Shown here: one piece after another, positions 49,650-58,210 of the stretch
Layout of the letters: each line of letters begins with the position of its first letter
How positions within the stretch are numbered: the first letter of the stretch is position 1
Origin: Streptomyces puniciscabiei
GTDB taxonomy: Bacteria; Actinomycetota; Actinomycetes; Streptomycetales; Streptomycetaceae
Assembly: GCF_006715785.1 (NCBI RefSeq)
Contig: NZ_VFNX01000001.1
Span: 4,010,001 to 4,074,000, forward strand
DNA: 64,000 bases
Reading direction: 5' to 3'
Position numbers and translations under genes: made by a program
Notes under the pieces: generated by a model
Told to the model about the DNA's origin: nothing
The model's database searches: none
Seen by the model: the letters and a program-made list of their open reading frames with translations, nothing else

Positions 49650-51851
49650 TCAGCTCCTCACGAGGGTCGCGGCGGCGGGGGCGGGGACGCGCCGCGCCGG
49701 CGGGATCACGGGCGGGAGAGCCTCCGGCGGCTCGCCGAGCAGCACCCGCCGTACGACGCGTTCGGCGGCCCGGCCGTCGTCGAACTCGCAGAACCGCTCC
49801 CGGAACGCCGCCCGCAGCGCCGCGGCCTGCTCACCCGCGTACGAGCCGTCCCGGAAGACGGCGGCCAGCTCCTGAGGGGTGCGCGCGACCGGTCCGGGCG
49901 GTTCGGCCATCAGGTCGAAGTAGACGCCCCGGGTCTCCCGGTAGACGTCCCAGTCGTCGGCGTACACCACGATCGGCCGGTCCAGGTTGGCGTAGTCGAA
50001 CATGATCGAGGAGTAGTCGGTGACCAGCGCGTCCGCCGCCAGGCACACGTCCTCGGCCGAGCGGTGCGCGGTGACGTCGATGATCCGGCCGTCGCCGCGG
50101 CCCGGCCCCCGGTCGTAGAAGTAGTGGGCGCGCAGCAGCACGACCACGTCCTCGCCGGCCGCCGCGCAGAACGCCTCCAGGTCCAGGCCGGGCTCGAAGC
50201 CGGTGTGGTGGTCGCGGTGGGTCGGGGCGTAGAGGACGGCCGTGCTGCCCTCGGGGACGCCCAGCTCCCGCCGGACGCGGGCCACGTCCTCGCCGGTCGC
50301 CGTGTAGTAGACGTCGTTGCGCGGATAGCCGTACTCCAGCGCCTCCCAGGAGCCGGGGAAGGCGCGCTCCCACATCTGGGTGGAGTGGCGGTTGGAGGAG
50401 AGGTTGAAGTCCCAGCGGTCGACCCGGCCCAGCAGTTTCGTGTAGCTGCCGGACTGCGCGGCCACCACCGGGTACGTCGACTGGTCCACGCCCATCGTCT
50501 TCAGCGGGGTGCCGTGCTGGGTCTGCAGGTGCACACTGCCGGGCCGCTTGACGATGCCCTCGGCGAAGTTGGCGTTGTTCACCAGGTACTTGGCGCGGGC
50601 CAGCACCTCCCAGTAGCGGCGGGAGCCGATCACCGCGTACTCCACGTCCTCCGGCATCGTGTGCGCCTGGCCGACCTCGACGAGGAACACCGAGCGGATG
50701 TGCGGGGCGAGTTCGCGGGCCTTGGCGTGGATCGCGGCCGGGTTGCAGGTGTACCCCCGGCCCCAGTAGGCGCAGTACACGGCCAGGTTCTCGTCGAGCG
50801 GGCGGTGCAGGTCGCGGGCGTAGCGCAGCCGGGTGCGCACCGCGCGCGGGCGCGGCAGGCTCTCGGCGGTGTGCACGGCCAGCTGGTTGGCGCCACGCAG
50901 CGCCCGGAACGCGCTGTACGCCCCGGTCGCCAGCAGCCGGTGCTGCACGCCCAGGCTGCCGCCCGGGGCCCGGAAGCCGGCCGGGCGGTGGCGCCGGTAG
51001 AGGCGGGCGGCGCGGCGGAAGAACGCCCGGTGCCCGGACGGCAGCCGCTCCGGCCGGGACGCGGTCTTCAGGACCTGGGTGAACAGCTGCTCGAAGAGCG
51101 CGCGCGTCCGCTCGGCGGGCAGCTCCCGCTCGGCGGCCCGGGTCAGCACGAGCTCCACCTGGCCGAGCAGGTCGTGCTGGTGCGGCCCCGGCAGGTTCAG
51201 CCGGCTGCCCTGCCGGCGCAGCCGGTGGCGTACCACGACCCGGCGCAGCACCGCGATCCGCCCGGCCGCGAGCGTGGTCAGCCCGCCCCAGCCCAGGTCG
51301 GTGAAGTGGCTGTCGGGAAAGGCGAGTTCGTGCTCGGTGAGGAAGTCGCGGCGGTAGGCCGCGCTCCACGCCGGGAGCTGGACGCCGGTCAGCTCCGGCA
51401 GGTCGGCGGGGGCGAAGGCACCCTTCGGCGCTCCGGCGAACAGCGGCGCGGCCGGGTTGGTCGGCTCGCCCTCCCACCAGGGGGCGCGCTCGTGCTCGGC
51501 GTAGAGGACGTCGACGCCGGCGGTTTCGGTCAGCCGGGCGTCCAGCGCCGCGAGGGCACCCGGCAGCAGCAGGTCGTCGCCGTCCAGGAACAGCACATAC
51601 GCGCCGGTCGCCGCACGGATCCCCGCGTTGCGTGCCCCGCTCAGACCGGCGGACGGCGGCGAGTGGACCGGGGTCACCCGGGAGTCCCGCTCCGTGTGTC
51701 CGGCGGCCACGGCGCCGGCCGGGGAGTCGGGGGCGTCGCAGACCGGGATCAGCTGCAGATCGCCGAAGGACTGGCCGAGAACCGAGTCCAGCGCCTGGGA
51801 CAGCCGGGCGACGACCCCATGGGAGGGGACGATGATGCTGAAGCGGGGCAT
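49650..51851 (-). CDS. GT2-TagF-like fusion protein (copy 3)
   Basis: 733 residues from the ATG at 51851 (MPRFSIIVPSHGVVARLSQA). The GT2 half keeps Asp-Gly-Asp-Asp (YVLFLDGDDLLLPG) but has VCDAPDSPAG where paralogues have VDDxSPDG, so nucleotide binding may differ. The TagF-like half has His446 in QTQHGTPLKTMG, YAPTHRDHHTG, LLRAHYFY and VTDYSSIMFDYANLDRP. It resembles copy 1 in these motifs. AAAGAG lies before the start. The 173-base gap to copy 4 is noted as non-coding. Confidence 0.88.
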   Translation of the reverse strand: MPRFSIIVPSHGVVARLSQALDSVLGQSFGDLQLIPVCDAPDSPAGAVAAGHTERDSRVTPVHSPPSAGLSGARNAGIRAATGAYVLFLDGDDLLLPGALAALDARLTETAGVDVLYAEHERAPWWEGEPTNPAAPLFAGAPKGAFAPADLPELTGVQLPAWSAAYRRDFLTEHELAFPDSHFTDLGWGGLTTLAAGRIAVLRRVVVRHRLRRQGSRLNLPGPHQHDLLGQVELVLTRAAERELPAERTRALFEQLFTQVLKTASRPERLPSGHRAFFRRAARLYRRHRPAGFRAPGGSLGVQHRLLATGAYSAFRALRGANQLAVHTAESLPRPRAVRTRLRYARDLHRPLDENLAVYCAYWGRGYTCNPAAIHAKARELAPHIRSVFLVEVGQAHTMPEDVEYAVIGSRRYWEVLARAKYLVNNANFAEGIVKRPGSVHLQTQHGTPLKTMGVDQSTYPVVAAQSGSYTKLLGRVDRWDFNLSSNRHSTQMWERAFPGSWEALEYGYPRNDVYYTATGEDVARVRRELGVPEGSTAVLYAPTHRDHHTGFEPGLDLEAFCAAAGEDVVVLLRAHYFYDRGPGRGDGRIIDVTAHRSAEDVCLAADALVTDYSSIMFDYANLDRPIVVYADDWDVYRETRGVYFDLMAEPPGPVARTPQELAAVFRDGSYAGEQAAALRAAFRERFCEFDDGRAAERVVRRVLLGEPPEALPPVIPPARRVPAPAAATLVRS

Positions 51852-52024
51852 TCTGCTCTTTCTGTTGTCTTGCGGACGCGTGTCGTGCGGAGGCGTGTCC
51901 AGACGACAGGGCCTGGGCCGGCCCCGCGACCGGGCCGCCCCGCCGGACGCCAGGTGGACGGCCGGCTCGGGGTCGGCCGCGTCGAGCCGAGGGGCACGGG
52001 AACTCCCGAAGAGATCAACGCCCT

Positions 52025-54271
52025 TCAGCGCCTCTCGGTGACGGGGAGGGAACCGGAAGGTTGCGGCACGGTGGCGGTGGCCAGCGGGGAGCGCGCACAG
52101 GCGGCCGACGGCACCGGCTTGCGCTGCTCCAGCGGCACCACCGGCGGCAGCCCCGACCCGCCCAGCACCACATGCCGTGCGACCCGCTCGGCGGCGCGTC
52201 CGTCGTCGTACGGGCAGAACCGCTCCCGGAACGCCGCCCGCAGCTGGGCCGAGCGCGAGCCGCACCAGTGCCCGGTCGCGAAGATGTCGATCAGCTCGTC
52301 CTCGCTGCGCGCGACCGCGCCCGGCGGGAAGGCACGCAGGTCGAAGTAGGTCCCACGGGCCGCCTGGTACGCCTCCCAGTCGCCGGTGTGCACCACGATC
52401 GGCCGGTCCAGGTTGGCGTAGTCGAACATGATCGACGAGTAGTCGGTGAGGAGGGCGTCCGAGGCCAGACACAGCGACTGCACGCTCGGATGGTCACCGA
52501 CGTCGACGATCCGGCCGCCCGTGGCCAGGGGGCCGCCGCGGGTGGGGTGCGGGCGGGCCAGGATCACGAAGCGCGGGCCGAGGCGGCGCACGATCCGCTC
52601 CAGGTCCAGCAGCGGACGCTGGGTGCGCAGATAGTCCCGGTAGGTCGGCGCGTACAGGATCGCGACCGCGCCCTCCGGGATGCCCAGCGACTGGCGCAGC
52701 CGGGCCACGTCCGCCGAGGTCGCCCGCTGGAAGACGTCGTTGCGCGGCGACCCGTACTCCAGGGTGCGGTACCGGCCCGGGAGGACGCGCTCCCAGGTCA
52801 GGGTCGAGTGCCGGTTGCCGGACAGGACGACGTCCCACTGGTCGACGCCGCGCAGCAGCCGGGCGAAGTCGGTGTCACGGGCCGCCGCCGGGCGCTCCTG
52901 GAGGTCCAGGCCCATGTGCCCCAGCGGGGTGCCCTGCCGGGTCTGGACCAGGATCTGCCCGGGGCGCTTGCGCAGGCCCGGGTCCAGGACGTCGTCGGTG
53001 ACCAGGTACTTGGCGCGGGCCAGCGCCGTCCAGTAGGCGGCGGTGCCGGGCCGTAGCCGGCGCGGCCCGGGCGGGACCCTGTGCTGGTGCTCGGGACGGG
53101 CGATCCACGCGGTGCGGATGTGCGGGACATGGGTGCGGAACGCCTCCTCCAGGGCACCCGGGTCGCCGCCGTGGCCCCGGCCCGCACCGGAGCCGAACAC
53201 CGCCCGGTCGGCGCGCACGGGCAGCCGCAACTGGATCCGGTAGTGCAGCCGCAGCACGCCGGTCCGCACGGCCCGGGCCAGCTTCACCACCGCCTTGAAC
53301 GTACGCCGGCGCACGGCCGAGACCAGCTGGAACGCGCGGAACGTGCGGTGCAGGCCGAAGCGGACCAGGATGGCACGGCGCCGCATCCGGGCTCCGGGGA
53401 CGCGGTGGCGGCGGTAGTGGGCGCGCGCCCGGCGCAGGAACTCGCCGTGACTGCCGCGCGGCAGCCGGTCGCGCTTGGTGAACACGGTGGCGTAGTGGTC
53501 GATCATCCGGCGGAACAACTCAGGCCGCCAGCACGCCAGTTCGGGATGCTCCTCGACGTACGCGAAGACCCGGTCGTACTGCTCGAACAGATCGAAGTGC
53601 CTCGCGCTGGTGGTGCCGAGGATGTTGCCCTGCCGGCGCTGCCGGTAGTGCACGCACACCCGGTCCAGGGTGCTGATCGACCCCGCCGTCATCAGCACCG
53701 GGAAGGTCCAGGGGGTGTCCTCGTAGTAGCCCGGCGGGAAGGTGAAGCCGTGCTCCTCCACGAACTCCCGCCGGTACGCCTTGTTCCAGGCCACCATCAG
53801 CACCCTGAGCAGCCCCGGCCGGTCCTCCAGACGGAACGGCGCCGCGCTCTGCTCGGTGAGCTGGCCGGCGAGCTGGTTGCGCACCACCCGGCCGTCCCAG
53901 TAGGTGCGCGCGTAGTCGTACACCAGGACGTCCGGCTCGCCGGTCTCCTTGATCCGGTCGGCGATCGAGCGCAGCGCGTCCGGGGTGAGCGTGTCGTCGC
54001 TGTCGAGGAAGACCAGGTAGTCACCGGTCGCCTCGGCCATCCCCGCGTTCCGGGCCCGCCCGAGCCCCTGGTTCTCGGCCAGGTGCACGGGTCGCACCCG
54101 CGCGTCCCGGTCCGCGTACTCGTCGATGATCGCCCCGCAGGCGTCCGGGGAGCAGTCGTCCACGGCGATCAGTTCCAGATCGGGGTACGACTGCGAGAGC
54201 ACCGAGTCCAGGCACTCGGAGAGGTACGCCTGGACCTTGTACGCGGGGACAATGACACTGAACCTGGGCAA
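52025..54271 (-). CDS. GT2-TagF-like fusion protein (copy 4)
   Basis: 748 residues starting MPRFSVIVPAYKVQAYLSEC; the start codon is TTG at 54269-54271, supported by identity of the N-terminus with copies 2 and 3. GT2 half: IAVDDCSPDAC and DxD in VFLDSDDTLTPD. TagF-like half: Gln446 in QTRQGTPLGHMG, YAPTYRDY, VILARPHPTRGG, LTDYSSIMFDYANLDRP. The QGTP form and the YYEDTPWTFPV segment pair it with copy 2. It is the most upstream gene of the fusion cluster (copies 4, 3, 2) on the minus strand. Confidence 0.85.
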   Translation of the reverse strand: MPRFSVIVPAYKVQAYLSECLDSVLSQSYPDLELIAVDDCSPDACGAIIDEYADRDARVRPVHLAENQGLGRARNAGMAEATGDYLVFLDSDDTLTPDALRSIADRIKETGEPDVLVYDYARTYWDGRVVRNQLAGQLTEQSAAPFRLEDRPGLLRVLMVAWNKAYRREFVEEHGFTFPPGYYEDTPWTFPVLMTAGSISTLDRVCVHYRQRRQGNILGTTSARHFDLFEQYDRVFAYVEEHPELACWRPELFRRMIDHYATVFTKRDRLPRGSHGEFLRRARAHYRRHRVPGARMRRRAILVRFGLHRTFRAFQLVSAVRRRTFKAVVKLARAVRTGVLRLHYRIQLRLPVRADRAVFGSGAGRGHGGDPGALEEAFRTHVPHIRTAWIARPEHQHRVPPGPRRLRPGTAAYWTALARAKYLVTDDVLDPGLRKRPGQILVQTRQGTPLGHMGLDLQERPAAARDTDFARLLRGVDQWDVVLSGNRHSTLTWERVLPGRYRTLEYGSPRNDVFQRATSADVARLRQSLGIPEGAVAILYAPTYRDYLRTQRPLLDLERIVRRLGPRFVILARPHPTRGGPLATGGRIVDVGDHPSVQSLCLASDALLTDYSSIMFDYANLDRPIVVHTGDWEAYQAARGTYFDLRAFPPGAVARSEDELIDIFATGHWCGSRSAQLRAAFRERFCPYDDGRAAERVARHVVLGGSGLPPVVPLEQRKPVPSAACARSPLATATVPQPSGSLPVTERR

Positions 54272-54389
54272 GGGACATCCAAGGGTCGTCGGTCGGCGCG
54301 GGGTTTCTGACCGGAAACGGCCGATGGAGTGAATTGGTTACGGTTCGTACGGCATGTGGGGGACTGCGGGGGGACGGCGGGTGAACGGC

Positions 54390-54420
54390 GAGGGGCGGGC
54401 CCCCTTGTGGCCCGCCCCTC
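54390..54420 (-). terminator. hairpin after the carbohydrate ABC permease genes
   Basis: Stem gaggggcgggcc / ggcccgcccctc with a short loop, 23 bases past the stop of the last permease gene (54443). The remaining 54272-54389 interval shows no gene. Confidence 0.8.
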
Positions 54421-54442
54421 TGAAGAGTGCTGAGAACTGCCC

Positions 54443-55282
54443 TTACTTGACCGCGCCCGCCATCACCCCGGACACGAACTGCCGCTGGAACGCGAAGAAC
54501 ACGGCCAGCGGGATCACCATGGAGATGAACGCACCGGGAGCCAGCACGTCGATGTTGTTGCCGAACTGCCGTACCTGCGTCTGCAGCGCGACCGTGATCG
54601 GCTGGGTGCCGGACTTGGTGAACACCAGCGCCACCAGCATGTCGTTCCACACCCACAGGAACTGGAAGATGGCGAGGCTCGCGATCGCCGGCCCGGCGAG
54701 CGGCAGCACCACCCGGGCGAACAGCCGCAGTTCACCGGCGCCGTCGAGACGGGCCGCCTCCAGCAGCTCGCGCGGGATCTCCGCGAAGAAGTTCCGCAGC
54801 AGGAACACCGCGAACGGCAGACCGAAGCCGGTGTGGAACAGGATCACGCCGAGGATGCTCCCGAACAGGCCGATCTTCCCGAACAGTTCGGCGATCGGGA
54901 TCAGCGCCACCTGCACCGGCACCACCAGCAGGCTCACCACGCCCAGGAACCACCAGTCCCGGCCCGGGAACTCCATCCACGCGAACGCGTAACCCGCGAG
55001 GGAGCCGACCACGACCACCAGGACCGTCGCCGGGACCGTGATCAGCACGGTGTTCCACAGGGAGTGGGTGATGTCGCCGTTCTCCAGCAGCTTCCGGTAG
55101 CTGTCGAAGGTGAGCTGGGACGGCTTGGTGAACACCTTCCACCAGCCGCTCGCGCTCATGTCCTCCGGCGAGCGCAGGGAGGAGGCGAGCAGCCCGATCG
55201 TCGGCACCAGCCAGAACAGGCCCACGACGATCAGGAAGGCGCGGACCAGACCGCCGTTGATCTTCTCCAGCAGCCAGGTCAT
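54443..55282 (-). CDS. carbohydrate ABC transporter permease (MalG-like)
   Basis: 279 residues, six transmembrane helices. The EAA loop is visible as EIPRELLEAARLDGAGELRLF and the ending GVMAGAVK is typical for MalG/AraQ-type inner-membrane components of CUT1 importers. The ATG overlaps the TGA of the other permease gene by 4 bases. Together with that permease and the lipoprotein it forms a sugar importer lacking its own ATPase; a shared ATPase such as MsiK usually serves such systems in Streptomyces. Confidence 0.93.
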   Translation of the reverse strand: MTWLLEKINGGLVRAFLIVVGLFWLVPTIGLLASSLRSPEDMSASGWWKVFTKPSQLTFDSYRKLLENGDITHSLWNTVLITVPATVLVVVVGSLAGYAFAWMEFPGRDWWFLGVVSLLVVPVQVALIPIAELFGKIGLFGSILGVILFHTGFGLPFAVFLLRNFFAEIPRELLEAARLDGAGELRLFARVVLPLAGPAIASLAIFQFLWVWNDMLVALVFTKSGTQPITVALQTQVRQFGNNIDVLAPGAFISMVIPLAVFFAFQRQFVSGVMAGAVK

Positions 55283-56622
55283 CGCCGCACCTCCCGCCTG
55301 AGCCGACGGATGTTGAACGCCATCACAGGGATCACGAGCACCAGCAGCAGCACCGCGATCGCGCTGGCGACGCCCGGCTGGTTCTCCGCGAAGCCCTTGC
55401 GGTACAGCTCCAGGGCGAGCACGTCGGCGTCGTCCTGGGAGGAGCCCGGCGCGATGATGTAGACGAGGTCGAACACCTTGAGCACGTTGATCATCAGGGT
55501 GACGGTGACGACCGCGAGGACCGGCGCCAGCAGGGGCACGGTGACCTTGCGGAACACCTGCCACTCGTTCGCGCCGTCCACCCGGGCCGCCTCCAGCAGC
55601 TCCCGGGGCACGCCCGCGAGCCCGGCCGCGATCAGCACCATCGCGAAGCCCGCCCACATCCACACGTACGCCCCGATGATCGCGGGGGTGACCAGCGTGG
55701 GGCCGAGCCACTCGACGCCGTTGTACGGCTCCCGGAAGTTGCTCGCGGGCAGCCGCAGCCGCGCGCCGTCGGCCGAGGCGGGCAGGGTGAAGGTGCCGTC
55801 GCCGGCCGCCTTGGTGGCGGCGACCACCGTGCCGTCCTTCACCGCCTCGATCCGCATCCCGGCGTAGCCCAGCTCGGACGGGTCGGGCGCGCCGAGCCGT
55901 CCCACGCCCTTGCCGCGCGTGAAGTCCTGCCAGGTGGTGCCGGTGATCCTGCCGGGCTCGGGCCGGGCGGCCACCGCCCTCTTCGCGCTGTCCGGCATCT
56001 GGTCCGGGGCCACGCCGACGAGGGGCAGGGCGACCGGCTGCCCGGCGTGCACGGCGGCCTTGGTGACGAAGCCGCCGCCTTGGGGCACGAGCGGCGACTC
56101 ACGGCCCGGGTGGGCCTTCGGGAACGCCGACGACTGCGCGAAGGTGTCGTGGACCCCCACCCACACCGCGTTCGCGACCCCCTTGTGCGGATCCTGGTCG
56201 TACACCAGCCGGAAGATGATCCCGGCCGCCAGCATCGAGATCGCCATCGGCATGAAGACGACCAGCTTGAACGCCGTTCCCCAGCGCACCCGTTCGGTCA
56301 GCACCGCGAAGACCAGACCGAGCGCGGTGGAGACCGTCGGTGCGAACACCACCCAGATCACGTTGTTCTTCAGGGCGGTGCGGATGCCGTCGTCGGTGAA
56401 GAGGGTCTTGTAGTTGTCGGCGCCGGCGAACCCGTCGCCGTTCGCGTTGTAGAAGCTGCGGATGACCGAGTACCCGATCGGGTAGACCACGAGCGCGCCG
56501 AGCAGCACCAGGGCGGGCAGCAGGAACAGTGCTGCCACGGTCTTCCGGGTGCCGGTCACGCTCCTACGACTGCGGGGTGCGGCCGGACCCGGTGGGGCCC
56601 CGGCCGTCGCTGCCGACGTCAT
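55279..56622 (-). CDS. carbohydrate ABC transporter permease (MalF-like) with large insertion
   Basis: 447 residues. Helices and the EAA loop VPRELLEAARVDGANEWQVF are those of CUT1 permeases. Between helices 3 and 4, roughly residues 147-295, lies an extracytoplasmic domain of about 150 residues with beta-strand-like sequence (PLVGVAPDQMPDSAKRAV, TGTTWQDFTRGKGVGRL). Most permeases of this class in Actinobacteria are near 300 residues, so this domain is an addition, comparable in place to the periplasmic P2 domain of E. coli MalF. It may help dock the binding protein. Confidence 0.9.
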   Translation of the reverse strand: MTSAATAGAPPGPAAPRSRRSVTGTRKTVAALFLLPALVLLGALVVYPIGYSVIRSFYNANGDGFAGADNYKTLFTDDGIRTALKNNVIWVVFAPTVSTALGLVFAVLTERVRWGTAFKLVVFMPMAISMLAAGIIFRLVYDQDPHKGVANAVWVGVHDTFAQSSAFPKAHPGRESPLVPQGGGFVTKAAVHAGQPVALPLVGVAPDQMPDSAKRAVAARPEPGRITGTTWQDFTRGKGVGRLGAPDPSELGYAGMRIEAVKDGTVVAATKAAGDGTFTLPASADGARLRLPASNFREPYNGVEWLGPTLVTPAIIGAYVWMWAGFAMVLIAAGLAGVPRELLEAARVDGANEWQVFRKVTVPLLAPVLAVVTVTLMINVLKVFDLVYIIAPGSSQDDADVLALELYRKGFAENQPGVASAIAVLLLVLVIPVMAFNIRRLRREVRR

Positions 56623-56629
56623 CGCCGGA

Positions 56630-58015
56630 TCAGCTCCCGTTTCCGTACGCGGCCGCCGCGTCCTTCTCCAGCTTCGTCTGGGTGCCCGTCACGTCCGCCG
56701 GGTTCTTCAGGAAGTCCTGCAGGTCCTTCCACTCACCCTTGCCGGGGGTGCCGCCGAAGGCCTGCGGGGCCTGGTCGGACATGTCGAAGCGGAAGTCGTC
56801 GCCGGACGCGATCAGTGCCTTGGCGATCTTCTGCTGCACCGCGTTCGGGTACGCCGAGAGCGGCACGTTCTTGTTCGGCGAGAGATAGCCGCCGAGCTTC
56901 GCCTGGATCGTCGCCGCGTCCGGGGAGGCGAGGAAGGTGACCAGGGCCTGGGCCGCCTTGGAGTCCTTCAGGATCACCGCCGCGTCACCGCCGGAGACCA
57001 CCGGCGCGCTCGAGCCGACCGCCGGGAACGGGAACACCTTCGCGTCCGTGCCCACCTTCGCCTTGGTCTCACCGATGTTGACCTGCGCGAAGTCGCCCTC
57101 GTAGACCATCGCGGCCTTCGGCTGGTCGCCGCCGGTGAAGGTCTGGGTGACCGAGGCCGGGAACTCCGTCTGCAGCGCGCCGTCCTGGCCGCCCGCGAGA
57201 TAGTCCTTCTTGCCCCAGAGCTGCGCGAGGGTCGTCAGTGCCTGCCGGACCGAGGGATCCGTCCACTTGATCCTGTGCTGGGCGAGCTGGTCGTACTTCT
57301 GCGGGCCCGCCTGGGACAGATAGACGTTCTCGAACCAGTCCGTCAGCGTCCAGCCGTCCGCGCCGCCGACCGAGAACGGGGTGACACCGGAGTCGTACAC
57401 GTTCTGTGCCGTCTTCAGCAGCTCCTGCCAGGTCTTCGGCTCCTTGCTGTTCGCACCCTCGAACACCTTGGCGTTGTACCAGATCAGCGACTTGTTGGCG
57501 GCCTTGTAGTAGACGCCGTACTGCTTGCCGCCCACCTTGCCGATGTCCTGCCAGCCCTGGGAGTAGTTCTTCTGCAGCTCCTTCAGGGCGTCCGGGCCGA
57601 GCGGCTTGGCCCAGCCCCGCTGCACGGCCTGCTTGATGGCGCCGGGCTGCGGCAGCATGGCCACGTCCGGCGGCTGGCCGCCCGCGATCTTGGAACCGAC
57701 GAAGTTGATGATCGGGTCCTGGGCGGGCACGAAGGTGACCTGCGCACCGGTGCGCCGCTCGAACTCGGCCAGCACCTGCTTGAAGTTCTTCTGCTCCTGA
57801 CCGGTCCAGACGGCGGCGATCTCCAGGTGCGCGCCGTTCAGCTTGGGCAGGCCGACGGTGGAGGTGCTCTGCGAGGGGCCGCCGCTCGTGCCACCGTCCT
57901 TGGTGTCCTTGCCGCTGCTGGAGCAGGCGCTGAGGGCGAGGGCTCCCGTGAGGAGCGCGGCGAGTGTGGTGACGGTCCTGTGTGTCCGGATGGTGCTGCT
58001 GCTTCTGCTGCGCAT
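56630..58015 (-). CDS. carbohydrate ABC transporter substrate-binding lipoprotein
   Basis: 461 residues from the ATG at 58015 with GGGGAAG just upstream. Signal peptide with lipobox LSAC (Cys31), then an extracellular solute-binding protein family 1 fold (LEIAAVWTGQEQKNFKQVLA, QPPDVAMLPQPG, YYKAANKSLIWYNAKVF). The sugar is not deducible. It is the first gene of the importer operon. Upstream, 58039-58058 holds two back-to-back copies of gttgaacgtc. Confidence 0.92.
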   Translation of the reverse strand: MRSRSSSTIRTHRTVTTLAALLTGALALSACSSSGKDTKDGGTSGGPSQSTSTVGLPKLNGAHLEIAAVWTGQEQKNFKQVLAEFERRTGAQVTFVPAQDPIINFVGSKIAGGQPPDVAMLPQPGAIKQAVQRGWAKPLGPDALKELQKNYSQGWQDIGKVGGKQYGVYYKAANKSLIWYNAKVFEGANSKEPKTWQELLKTAQNVYDSGVTPFSVGGADGWTLTDWFENVYLSQAGPQKYDQLAQHRIKWTDPSVRQALTTLAQLWGKKDYLAGGQDGALQTEFPASVTQTFTGGDQPKAAMVYEGDFAQVNIGETKAKVGTDAKVFPFPAVGSSAPVVSGGDAAVILKDSKAAQALVTFLASPDAATIQAKLGGYLSPNKNVPLSAYPNAVQQKIAKALIASGDDFRFDMSDQAPQAFGGTPGKGEWKDLQDFLKNPADVTGTQTKLEKDAAAAYGNGS

Positions 58016-58038
58016 CACTTCCCCGTTCGTCGTTCTCC

Positions 58039-58058
58039 GTTGAACGTCGTTGAACGTC
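58039..58058 (+). promoter_or_regulatory. tandem GTTGAACGTC upstream of the sugar importer operon
   Basis: Two perfect, abutting 10-base direct repeats within the 5' region of the binding-protein gene. They could bind a repressor or activator of the importer; no regulator gene is adjacent in this window, so this is inferred. Confidence 0.35.
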
Positions 58059-58210
58059 AAGAAGACTGTCCCGTGCGGTCCGGTCTACGCCGGGCCGCTC
58101 GGAGGCGGCAAGAGCGCCTGCGGTGTCAAGCGGCGCATCGTGACCGGCTCGTGACCGGGGGTGTATGCGTCGTTCTCCGGTTACAGCTTCGGTGACAGGG
58201 GGGCTGTCGG

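Noticed and set aside
47910..52349. Plus-strand open frame of about 1480 codons opposite the TagF-like copies
   Set aside because: It is the mirror of recognised genes on the minus strand and shows only repeated Gly/Arg/Val composition.
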